From contig NZ_JASCIR010000002.1 in the NCBI RefSeq assembly GCF_029968095.1, positions 248,001 through 312,000 on the forward strand: a stretch of DNA of 64,000 nucleotides. Direction: 5' to 3'. Made by a program: the position numbers and the translations under genes. Shown in pieces: positions 6,746-13,517 of the stretch; within the stretch, counting starts at the first letter, position 1, and every line of letters starts with the position of its first letter. This stretch comes from Streptomyces solicavernae (GTDB lineage Bacteria; Actinomycetota; Actinomycetes; Streptomycetales; Streptomycetaceae). Under the pieces are notes generated by a model. That model did not search any database and was not told the origin of the DNA. It was given only the letters and a program-made list of their open reading frames with translations.

Positions 6746-8113
6746 TCAAGCCGACTGCCTTTCCTCCGCCGCCCGTTCGACGATCTCCCGGATCGTGTCC
6801 CCCGTCAGATACATGTCCGTCTTCTCGAAGTCCTGCAGCGTCGCGGGCCGTTCCCACTGGAATCCGATGCGTACAAAATCGTCGCCCGCCACCGCGTTCA
6901 GCGCCCAGTTCGCGCCCGTACGGAAACGCGCCGTGAGGGTGCGGAGCGCCGCCAGATGGTAGCCGCGCGCCACCAACTGGGCGGGCGGGCCGGAGAGTTG
7001 GACGCCCAGCGGCTTCGACACCGCCTGCCAGCCGCCCAGGTCCACCACAAGCCCCAGGTCCTTGTGCCGGTACGGGGCCGGGCGTCCGCCCCGCAGCACG
7101 GCCGCCACATTGTGCGCCGCCGCCCAGCCCTGCCGCATCGCGTGCTGCGCCGTCGGCGGGCAGACCGCCTCGCCGCCCTTCGCCAGGTCCGGCACCGCCG
7201 CCGCGTCGCCGAGCGCGAACACCCCGTCGGCCCCGGGCACGGTCAGATCGGCGCCGACGACGAGCCGGCCCCGGCTGGTCTCCGCGTCGAGCGTCCCCAC
7301 CAGCGGGCTCGCCGCGACGCCCGCCGTCCAGATCAGGGTGCGGCAGGGCAGCATCCGCCCGTCCGTCAGCGTCACCGTGTCCTCGGTGGCCTTCGCCACG
7401 GACACCCCGAGCGACACGTGCACGCCGCGCCGCCGCAGCAGGTCGAGGGCCCTCGCACCGAGCCGGTCGCCGAGCTCGGGCATCAGCTTCGGCGCGATGT
7501 CGACGAGGTGCCAGGTGATCCACGCCGGGTCGAGCCCCGGATAGCGCCGCACCGCCGCCGAGGTCAGCCGCTGCAGGCACGCCGCGGTCTCCGTGCCCGC
7601 GTACCCGCCGCCCACCACCACGAACTGCAGCCGCGCCGCCCGCTCGGCGGGGTCGCTGCTCGCCGCGGCCAGGTCGAGCTGCGCGATCACGTGGTCGCGG
7701 ATCCACGCCGCCTCCGCCAGCGTCTTCACGCCGACCGCGTACCGGTCCAGGCCCGGGATGTCGAACTGGCGGGTGACGCTGCCCGGGGTCAGGACGAGGT
7801 GGTCGTACCGCTCCACCGTGGTCTCCCCGGTGATCAGCCGCACGACGACCGCCTTCGCCGCGGTGTCCACGCCCACCGCCGCACCCGGCACGACGCCGGT
7901 GCGGCGCAGCATCCGCCGCAGCGGCACGGCCACCGACTGCGGCGTCAGCACACCCGAGGCGACCTGCGGCAGCAGCGGCAGATACAGCTGGTGGGCCTGG
8001 GGCGTGACGATCCTGACCTCCGCCTCGCCGGGCCGCAGCAGCCGTTCCAGTTTGTGCGCGCACTCCAGGCCCGCGAAGCCGCCGCCGACGATCAGAATCC
8101 GGGGGACTGCCAT
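6746..8113 (-). CDS. NAD(P)/FAD-dependent oxidoreductase, type II NADH dehydrogenase-like
   Basis: 455-aa single-subunit flavoprotein of the NDH-2 family, which passes electrons from NADH to quinone without pumping protons at the inner face of the membrane. An FAD dinucleotide-binding fold starts at residue 6 (ILIVGGGFAGLECA), the NADH-binding fold lies at 164-180 (FVVVGGGYAGTETA), and the second FAD motif GVFALGDAAAVP at about 297-308. No membrane span is evident; these enzymes attach peripherally. The ATG at 8113 follows GGAGG at 8 nt spacing. It precedes fdhF on the same strand, which suggests a joint role in feeding electrons into quinone, although a shared transcript is not proven. A quinone reductase acting on another donor is the main alternative. 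Confidence 0.88.
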   Translation of the reverse strand: MAVPRILIVGGGFAGLECAHKLERLLRPGEAEVRIVTPQAHQLYLPLLPQVASGVLTPQSVAVPLRRMLRRTGVVPGAAVGVDTAAKAVVVRLITGETTVERYDHLVLTPGSVTRQFDIPGLDRYAVGVKTLAEAAWIRDHVIAQLDLAAASSDPAERAARLQFVVVGGGYAGTETAACLQRLTSAAVRRYPGLDPAWITWHLVDIAPKLMPELGDRLGARALDLLRRRGVHVSLGVSVAKATEDTVTLTDGRMLPCRTLIWTAGVAASPLVGTLDAETSRGRLVVGADLTVPGADGVFALGDAAAVPDLAKGGEAVCPPTAQHAMRQGWAAAHNVAAVLRGGRPAPYRHKDLGLVVDLGGWQAVSKPLGVQLSGPPAQLVARGYHLAALRTLTARFRTGANWALNAVAGDDFVRIGFQWERPATLQDFEKTDMYLTGDTIREIVERAAEERQSA

Positions 8114-8125
8114 GTGCTGCGCCTC

Positions 8126-8189
8126 CTGATGTCACTCGCCCTGATGGATGTCGCTCGCCCTGATGCCGCTCGCCCTGATGTCACTCACC
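8126..8189. repeat. 15-bp tandem repeat, 4 copies
   Basis: Units of the type ctgatgtcactcgcc at 8126, 8141 (with a 4-bp insertion), 8160 and 8175. They lie between the start of the NDH-2 gene and the end of the upstream thioredoxin-fold gene. Confidence 0.9.
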
Positions 8190-8203
8190 GCGGCCGGTTC
8201 GGT

Positions 8204-8800
8204 TCACTGCGGGATCTGCTCAAGGAATTCCTGCACCGAGATCGCCGCGCCGCGCGCGAATCCGCCCTCGGCCCGCACCAGGGTCAGCTCCTCGCCGTCG
8301 AGCCGCGCGGCCGGCGTCTCCAAAACCCCGTACGCGCCGAAAGCCCCGGTGGCCTCACCGGCCCAGTGCACATACGTATGCGCGGTGACCTTTCCGTCGA
8401 ATTCCGGGGAGCGCAGCCCGTCCACCTTTCCCGCGAGGGACAGCAGCACCGCCGGATCCGAGAAGCGGTCGAACCCCGGCGGGAACGGCTGGCCCGCGAA
8501 AAGTGCGGCGAGGTAGTCGGCGAACTGCCGCTGGCCGACGTCGCCCGCCGCGCCCAGGGCACTCAGCGCCCGTACGGAACCGCTGCCGCCGACCGTGCCG
8601 TCGAGGAGCGCCGCGAAGTGGAAGTGCAGGACGAAACGCCCTTCGTCTGCGGCCTGCCGCATGGTGCTCAGCAGGCCGTCCATCGCATAGCGGCTCGACC
8701 GGTCCCGCAGTTCGAGAAACAGATCGAGCGTGCGTGCGTTGTCGGGATTTCCGTAACGGAGAGTGGCGCCGTCCGGGCCTGTCGCGTTAGCCGGATGCAT
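8204..8800 (-). CDS. DsbA/thioredoxin-fold protein lacking the CxxC motif
   Basis: 198-aa protein whose overall pattern (a first strand around LRYGNP, a helix after LELRD, then an all-helical insertion rich in FADYLAALFAG, a GKVTAHTYV segment and a late GVLETPAARLDG) resembles DsbA-like thioredoxin-fold proteins of actinomycetes. The place where the CxxC pair would lie reads RDRSSRY (residues 32-38), with no cysteine, so a disulfide-exchange role is unlikely. The ATG at 8800 is the most sensible start, but its ribosome binding site is weak. No signal peptide is seen, so it is probably cytoplasmic. It is on the same strand as, and 90 bp upstream of, the NDH-2 gene. The fold assignment is moderate and the function unknown. 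Confidence 0.7.
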   Translation of the reverse strand: MHPANATGPDGATLRYGNPDNARTLDLFLELRDRSSRYAMDGLLSTMRQAADEGRFVLHFHFAALLDGTVGGSGSVRALSALGAAGDVGQRQFADYLAALFAGQPFPPGFDRFSDPAVLLSLAGKVDGLRSPEFDGKVTAHTYVHWAGEATGAFGAYGVLETPAARLDGEELTLVRAEGGFARGAAISVQEFLEQIPQ

Positions 8801-8947
8801 GCATTCGAGCGTGCCACGCCGGTCCGGGAGGCACGAGTCGACCACGGTCCCGGAGCACATTTCCCGACGCGAATTCCGCCCGCGCGCACCGCGCATTTCT
8901 CGGCCTTTCCACGGTGGTTCTCCGGTTGCGCGCGTACGGGGGCGGGG

Positions 8948-8954
8948 CTTGAGT
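8948..8954 (+). promoter_or_regulatory. Half HAIR (HspR-like) site upstream of the Clp remnant
   Basis: CTTGAGT is the left half of the HspR operator pattern CTTGAGT-N7-ACTCAAG. The right half is not preserved. It lies 63 bp before the remnant's start codon. It may be a decayed heat-shock operator, or chance. Confidence 0.25.
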
Positions 8955-9016
8955 TGAAGGACCGTGGCTGACCTCCCGCTTGCCCTGCGCACCTGCCCGA
9001 CGCACCTGGAGCTGTC

Positions 9017-9971
9017 GTGTCGATGTCCTCCTTCGGTTCTGGCCCCTCCGACCCGTTCAGTGAGATGTTCAACCGGTTCTTCGGCATGTCGCCGCAGTCC
9101 TCGCCGCCGGCGGTGCAGCGGGTGCCGATCGGGCGCCTCCTGACGGAGTCCTCGCAGGAACTCCTGAACCTGGCGGCCCGGCGCGCCGCCGACGACGGCA
9201 CCGCGGACCTGGACACCGAACACCTCCTGTGGGCCTGCACCAAGGTGGACCCGGCGCGCTCCCTGCTCGCCCAGGCCGGGCTGGACCCGCAGGCCCTCGG
9301 CGACCGGATCGCGAAGGTGCTGCCCAGCGAGTCCGGCCGGCCCTCGGCGGAACCCGGCCTGACCCCCGCCGCCAAGCGCACCCTCGGCAGCGCGTACGCC
9401 CTGTCCCAGCAGGCGGGCGTCTCGTACATCGGCCCCGAGCACGTCCTCGGCGCACTCCTGGACGACACCGACTCGGGCGCGGGCCGGTTCCTGCGCGCCG
9501 ACGGTCGACTTCCGGCACTGCGTCGTCATCATGACGTCCAACATCGGCGCGTACCGCATCCTCGCCCACGAGGGCGACGCCGCCGAGCTCAAGGACGAGC
9601 TGATGGAGGACCTGCGGGGCCGGTTCCTGCCCGAGTTCCTCAACCGCATCGACGACATCATCGTCTTCCACAGCCTCACCCAGGACGACCTCGCGCAGAT
9701 CGTCGACCACCTGCTGCGGCGCAGCGAACACCGCGTCCACGCACAGGGGTTGAAGCTGGAGGTCACCGAGGCCGCGAAGAAGCTGCTCGTCGCCCACGGG
9801 TACAAGCCCGAGTTCGGCGCCCGCCCGCTGCGCCGCACCATCCAGACCGAACTCGACAACCGCATCGCCGCGCTGCTCCTCGGCGGCGAGGCGGACCCCG
9901 GCGACACGATCGTCGCCGACGTCGAGAACGACTCCCTGCACTGTTCGATCCGCAAGGCCGAGGCGGCCTGA
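9017..9971 (+). pseudogene. Internally deleted Clp (ClpB/ClpC-type) ATPase remnant
   Basis: The 5' part (9017 to about 9500; GTG start behind GGAG) encodes an intact double Clp N-domain: LLTESSQELLNLAARRA and a second repeat ending PEHVLGALL. At about 9500 the reading switches frame to TVDFRHCVVIMTSNIG, the region after Walker B of the second AAA domain. It then continues through FLPEFLNRIDDIIVFH and EFGARPLRRTIQ to a stop at 9971. A normal family member is roughly 840 aa; about 500 residues, including both Walker A sites, are missing. The two parts are in different frames, so no working ATPase can be made. Either a real deletion at a short homology (gccgacgg-like) or an assembly collapse would explain this. 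Confidence 0.85.
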
Positions 9972-9988
9972 CCGGCGGAGGAGGACCC

Positions 9989-10270
9989 ATGGCACACCAC
10001 CACAAACCCAACAGGGCGGTCGAAGGAGAACCGGGCACGGGCCAAGGCCGGGGGATGCCCCGGCGGCCCGACGAGCGGCAGCTGGAACAGCGCACGGACC
10101 GCGAGCGGCGCGCGGCCGGCCTGGACGGTCCCGTACGCCTGAGCGCGGATGCGCAGTACGAGGAGGTGCACGCGGAGATCGACCACCAGGTCGGCCGGGG
10201 CGAGCTCCGCGCCGGCCACATGACCCGCAAGGCGCGCGACCCGTACCCGCCCAGCCGCTACGGGCGCTGA
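9989..10270 (+). CDS. Hypothetical small charged protein
   Basis: 93-aa hydrophilic protein, rich in Arg, Glu and His, starting MAHHHKPNRA. The ATG at 9989 has an excellent ribosome binding site (GGAGGAGG). No membrane segment, signal or known domain is visible; the middle (about 50-80) could form a helix. It follows the Clp remnant by 17 bp and was probably co-transcribed with the intact ancestor. It is in the same frame as the 5' part of the Clp remnant, which stays open through the whole interval, so a readthrough chimera is theoretically possible. Confidence 0.7.
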   Translation: MAHHHKPNRAVEGEPGTGQGRGMPRRPDERQLEQRTDRERRAAGLDGPVRLSADAQYEEVHAEIDHQVGRGELRAGHMTRKARDPYPPSRYGR

Positions 10271-10294
10271 GCACCGCGGGCCGCAACGGGGACG

Positions 10295-10336
10295 GGGCGC
10301 CGAGCGCACGGCCGAACCTGCCGAACGTCGGCGCCC
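10295..10336. terminator. Putative bidirectional terminator
   Basis: Perfect 9-bp arms gggcgccga (10295-10303) and tcggcgccc (10328-10336) lie between two convergent genes. A second, shorter G/C stem (ccgcccc...ggggcgg) follows within about 35 bp. There is no T-tract, which is usual for actinomycete terminators. Confidence 0.45.
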
Positions 10337-10377
10337 GGTGCCCCTCCGCCCCTGGCTCCCTGGCCGGGGGCGGAACC

Positions 10378-10851
10378 TCAGCCCCGCCCCCCGATGGAAA
10401 CGATCACCGCCGTGGCGGGCCCGTCCGGGGTGTCGTAGTGGACGCTGTCGCCCGTGCGGAGGCCGAGGAGGGCGCCGCCCAGCGGGCTGTCGGAGGTGAC
10501 AAGCGTCGGGTCGAGCGCCTCGGCCACCTCGCCGATCTGGACCGTCTCCTCGCTCCCGTCGGCGAACCGCAGCGCGACGCTGCTGCCCACCCCGACCTGG
10601 TCCGTGCGCGCGGGCCCCGCCACGTCGGCCTGGTGGAGGCGGACCGCCAGGTCCTTGATCCGGACGTCGAGGTGCGAGAGCCGCTCCGCGCGCTCCAGCT
10701 CGTCGGCCCGGTCGGCGTGGTCGCCCGCCGTGTCTGAGACGGTCCCCGCCAGGGACTCGGCGACCAGACGGCGTTCGGCGCGCAGGCCGGCGAGCTCCTG
10801 CTCGATCGCCAGTCGGGCCTCGGCACTGATCGGCTGGGCGTCACCGCTCAT
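10378..10851 (-). CDS. GreA/GreB family transcription elongation factor-like protein
   Basis: 157-aa protein with the GreA/GreB layout: an N-terminal helical hairpin (about residues 10-80, ending DVRIKDLAVRLHQADV) and a C-terminal FKBP-like domain (about 85-157) with DSPLGGALLGLRTGDSVHY. Family members bind RNA polymerase and stimulate cleavage of backtracked RNA, or inhibit it in the Gfh1-type branch. The acidic tip expected between the two helices (near residues 42-52, SDTAGDHADRADE) has several acidic residues. The ATG at 10851 follows GGAG at 5 nt. A 12-bp tandem repeat lies directly upstream and may sit in the promoter or leader. Confidence 0.85.
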   Translation of the reverse strand: MSGDAQPISAEARLAIEQELAGLRAERRLVAESLAGTVSDTAGDHADRADELERAERLSHLDVRIKDLAVRLHQADVAGPARTDQVGVGSSVALRFADGSEETVQIGEVAEALDPTLVTSDSPLGGALLGLRTGDSVHYDTPDGPATAVIVSIGGRG

Positions 10852-10870
10852 GGCTGCTCCTGGGTGGGAA

Positions 10871-10918
10871 GGGCTGTGGGAGGGGCTGTGGGAGGGGCTG
10901 TGGGGGGGCTGTGGGAGG
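10871..10918. repeat. 12-bp tandem repeat, 4 copies
   Basis: Units of gggctgtgggag (10871, 10883) followed by two slightly diverged copies up to 10918. It lies 20 bp upstream of the Gre-like start codon, in the region where its leader or promoter should be. Confidence 0.9.
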
Positions 10919-11062
10919 GGAGGGGAAACGCGCCCCTCAGGCCAACAGCTCCCATTACACGCGCGTCACGCCGAGTCCGCGACACGGCGTGTCGGCAGGT
11001 GACAGGGTTGGCAACGACGAGCAGCCGAGCAGACCGGGACGACCGAGCAGACCGGCATGACC

Positions 11063-11134
11063 GAGCACGCAGGGACGGCCGAGCACACCGGGACGGCCGA
11101 GCACGCCGGGACGGCCGAGCACACCGGGACGGGA
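11063..11134 (+). repeat. 18-bp tandem repeat, 4 copies, in frame with the M55 peptidase
   Basis: Units at 11063, 11081, 11099 and 11117, of the type gagcac(g/a)c(a/c)gggacggcc. In the frame of the downstream peptidase each encodes Glu-His-(Ala/Thr)-Gly-Thr-Ala. Looser copies precede it from about 11020. An in-frame ATG at 11057 would attach the repeat to the enzyme as an N-terminal tail. Confidence 0.9.
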
Positions 11135-11140
11135 GACCGC

Positions 11141-11983
11141 ATGAAGATCCTCATCAGCGCCGACATGGAAGGCGCCACCGGCGTCACCTGGCCGGCCGAC
11201 GTACTGCCGGGAACCCCGCAGTGGGAACGCTGCCGCGCGATGTTCACCTCCGACGTGAACGCGGCCGCGCTCGGCTTCTTCGACGGCGGCGCCGACGAGG
11301 TGCTGGTCAACGAGGCCCACTGGACCATGCGCAACCTGCTCCTCGAACAGCTCGACGAGCGCGTCCAGATGCTCACCGGGCGGCACAAGTCGCTCAGCAT
11401 GGTCGAGGGCGTGCAGTACGAGGACGAGCGGGCCGTCGACGGCATCGCGTTCGTCGGGTACCACACCGGCGCCGGGGCGGACGGCGTTCTCGCGCACACC
11501 TACCTGGCCAACTCCATCACCGGCGTCTGGCTGGGCGGCGAACGCGCCGGCGAGGGCCTGCTCAACTCCCATGTGGTGGCCGAGTACGGCGTCCCCGTCG
11601 TGCTCGTCACCGGAGACGACCTGACCTGCGAGGACGCCCTCGGCTACGCGCCGGAGGCGCTGAAGGTCGCCGTCAAGGACCACGTCTCGCGGTACGCGGC
11701 GGTCTGCCGCACCCCGGCCCGTACCGCCACCGACATCAGGGCCGCCGCGAAGGAGGCGGCCGCGCTCGCGGTGCGCCATGAGCCGGTGCACGCCGGGCCG
11801 TTCACCGTGGAGGTCGAGTTCGACGCCGCGCACCTCGCGATGGCCGCGACGGTCGTGCCGGGCGTACGGCAGCACGCGGAGCGCAGGGTGATGTACACCA
11901 GCGAGACGATGTACGAGGGCATCCGCACGTTCAAGGCCGTCACCACGATCGTCTCGGCCGCAGTGGAGGAGCAGTATGGCTGA
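11141..11983 (+). CDS. M55 family metallopeptidase (DppA-type D-aminopeptidase)
   Basis: 280-aa zinc D-aminopeptidase, predicted to release N-terminal D-amino acids from short peptides. The ATG at 11141 places the ligands as in DppA: D8 and E10 (ISADMEGATG), H60 (NEAHWT), H108 (GYHTGAGA), and E134 or E138 (GGERAGEG) further on, with H119 as a catalytic candidate. It has a GGGAG ribosome binding site. A longer in-frame start at 11057 would add a repeat-encoded tail and break this register. The gene heads a same-strand peptidase series (M20, S9, S66). Its stop and the next start lie in a perfect 19-bp tandem duplication. D-Ala-D-Ala type cell-wall peptides are a plausible but inferred substrate. 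Confidence 0.93.
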   Translation: MKILISADMEGATGVTWPADVLPGTPQWERCRAMFTSDVNAAALGFFDGGADEVLVNEAHWTMRNLLLEQLDERVQMLTGRHKSLSMVEGVQYEDERAVDGIAFVGYHTGAGADGVLAHTYLANSITGVWLGGERAGEGLLNSHVVAEYGVPVVLVTGDDLTCEDALGYAPEALKVAVKDHVSRYAAVCRTPARTATDIRAAAKEAAALAVRHEPVHAGPFTVEVEFDAAHLAMAATVVPGVRQHAERRVMYTSETMYEGIRTFKAVTTIVSAAVEEQYG

Positions 11984-12003
11984 GGAGGAGCAGTATGGCT
12001 GAG
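11966..12003 (+). repeat. Perfect 19-bp tandem duplication at a stop/start junction
   Basis: gaggagcagtatggctgag occurs at 11966-11984 and again at 11985-12003. Each copy holds both TATGGCTGA (end of the M55 gene) and ATGGCTGAG (start of the M20 gene). With one copy, the two genes would overlap by 8 nt; the duplication separates them by 11 bp. Confidence 0.98.
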
Positions 12004-13347
12004 GAAGCGATCGCAGGGGCGCCGGGCACCGGGGTGGACGCGCAGGCGCTCGACGAAGTCGTGCGTTTCACCAGCGAGTTGATCCGTATCGACACCACCA
12101 ACCGGGGCGGCGGCGACTGCCGCGAGCGCCCCGCCGCCGAGTACGCGGCCGCTCAACTCGCCGGCGCGGGCCTCGAACCGGCCCTCCTGGAGCGCACCGA
12201 GGGCCGCACCAACGTCGTCGCCCGCCTCCCCGGCACCGACCCGGGCGCCGACGCGCTGCTCGTCCACGGCCACCTGGACGTCGTCCCCGCCGAGGCCGCC
12301 GACTGGCAGGTCGACCCGTTCTCCGGCGAGGTCCGGGACGGCGTCGTCTGGGGCCGGGGCGCGGTCGACATGAAGAACATGGACGCGATGATCCTCGCGG
12401 TCGTACGCGCCTGGGCCCGCGCGGGCGTACGGCCACGGCGCGACCTCGTGATCGCGTTCACCGCCGACGAGGAGGCCAGCGCGGTCGACGGCTCCGGCTT
12501 CCTCGCCGACCGGCACCCCGGCCTCTTCGAGGGCTGCACGGAGGGCATCAGCGAGTCCGGCGCCTTCACCTTCCACGCCGCGCCCGACCTGCAGCTCTAC
12601 CCGATCGCCGCGGGGGAGCGCGGTACCGGCTGGCTGAAGCTGACCGCGCGGGGCCGGGCCGGGCACGGCTCGAAGGTCAACCGCGCGAACGCGGTGTCCC
12701 GCCTCGCGGAGGCCGTCGCGCGGATCGGCGCGTACGAGTGGCCGGTGCGCCTCACCCCGACGGTGCGCGCGTGCCTCGCCGAACTGGCGCGGCTGCACGG
12801 CCTGCACGTGGACGTGACCGCCCCGGACTTCGACGCGGACGTCCTGATCGGCAAGCTGGGCCGCGCCGCGGAGCTGGTCGAGCCGACCGTGCGGGGGAGC
12901 GCCAACCCGACGATGCTGCGGGCCGGTTACAAGGTCAACGTGATCCCCGGCGTGGCCCAGGCGCACGTCGACGGTCGCTTCCTGCCGGACGGCGAGGAGG
13001 AGTTCCGCGCCACCCTCGACGCGCTGACCGGGCCGGACGTGGACTGGGAGTTCGACCACCGCGAGGCCGCCCTGGAGGCGCCGGTCGAGTCGCGGACGTT
13101 CGCGCGGATGCGGGCCGCGGTCGAGGAGTTCGCGCCTCAGGGGCATGTGGTGCCGTACTGCATGTCCGGCGGCACGGACGCCAAGCAGTTCTCCCGCCTC
13201 GGCATCAGGGGGTACGGCTTCTCCCCGCTGCGGCTGCCGCCCGGCTTCGACTACCAGGCGCTTTTCCACGGCGTGGACGAACGGGTGCCGGTCGACGCGC
13301 TGCACTTCGGGGTGCGGGTCCTGGACCGGTTCCTGCGGACGGCTTAG
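11995..13347 (+). CDS. M20/M25/M40 family metallo-hydrolase
   Basis: 450-aa cytoplasmic zinc peptidase or deacylase of the M20 family. Metal and catalytic motifs are HGHLDVVP (H91, H93, D95), GRGAVDMKN (D125) and the ADEEAS catalytic/ligand pair (E159, E160). The dimerisation lid lies about residues 210-330, and a late zinc ligand is expected near FHGVDERV. The ATG at 11995 has a strong GGAGGAG site created by the tandem duplication at 11966-12003. It follows the M55 aminopeptidase and probably shares its transcript; together they could degrade peptides containing D-residues. Substrate specificity is not readable; succinyl-diaminopimelate or acyl-amino-acid hydrolysis are alternatives. Confidence 0.92.
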   Translation: MAEEAIAGAPGTGVDAQALDEVVRFTSELIRIDTTNRGGGDCRERPAAEYAAAQLAGAGLEPALLERTEGRTNVVARLPGTDPGADALLVHGHLDVVPAEAADWQVDPFSGEVRDGVVWGRGAVDMKNMDAMILAVVRAWARAGVRPRRDLVIAFTADEEASAVDGSGFLADRHPGLFEGCTEGISESGAFTFHAAPDLQLYPIAAGERGTGWLKLTARGRAGHGSKVNRANAVSRLAEAVARIGAYEWPVRLTPTVRACLAELARLHGLHVDVTAPDFDADVLIGKLGRAAELVEPTVRGSANPTMLRAGYKVNVIPGVAQAHVDGRFLPDGEEEFRATLDALTGPDVDWEFDHREAALEAPVESRTFARMRAAVEEFAPQGHVVPYCMSGGTDAKQFSRLGIRGYGFSPLRLPPGFDYQALFHGVDERVPVDALHFGVRVLDRFLRTA

Positions 13348-13380
13348 GTCCTGTCCCGCGAAGATCCGCCGGACAGGCCC
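13347..13380 (+). terminator. Putative terminator hairpin after the M20 gene
   Basis: A 10-bp stem (13347-13356 with 13371-13380, one G-U pair; cctgtcc/ggacagg core) with a 14-nt loop begins at the stop codon of the M20 gene. It would partly insulate the S9 peptidase gene. Confidence 0.4.
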
Positions 13381-13450
13381 CAGGCAAGCGAACGGCTTCG
13401 GGACAGTTCCCCGCGCCCCGACGGGGCACGTGAATTCAGCCCCTCCGGCG

Positions 13451-13490
13451 AGGACTTCGGGAAGGGACGGGTGGGGAAGGAAGAACCCGG
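13451..13490 (+). repeat. Dispersed ttcgggaagggg element, copy 1
   Basis: Contains gacttcgggaaggga, then a G-rich stretch and ggaagaaccc. Related sequences occur at 30433, 50320 and, inverted, at 61221. This copy lies just upstream of the S9 peptidase start. Confidence 0.6.
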
Positions 13491-13517
13491 CGCACTCGAC
13501 CACAGAAAGTGGGGGAC

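Noticed and set aside
4492-6936. Long plus-strand open frame (about 814 codons) opposite fdhF
   Set aside because: Antisense open frames are normal in DNA of this GC content. The predicted protein is Val/Ala/Gly/Arg-rich with no motif, and the minus-strand frame has clear molybdopterin-enzyme motifs.
9531-9971. Independent small AAA C-terminal protein starting at ATG 9531
   Set aside because: The ATG is the Met of the conserved VVIMTSN motif inside a Clp domain, has no ribosome binding site, and the fragment lacks all nucleotide-binding motifs.
8204-10309. 701-codon minus-strand frame covering the thioredoxin-fold gene and the Clp remnant
   Set aside because: Only the last 198 codons resemble a protein family; the rest is antisense to the recognised Clp domains.
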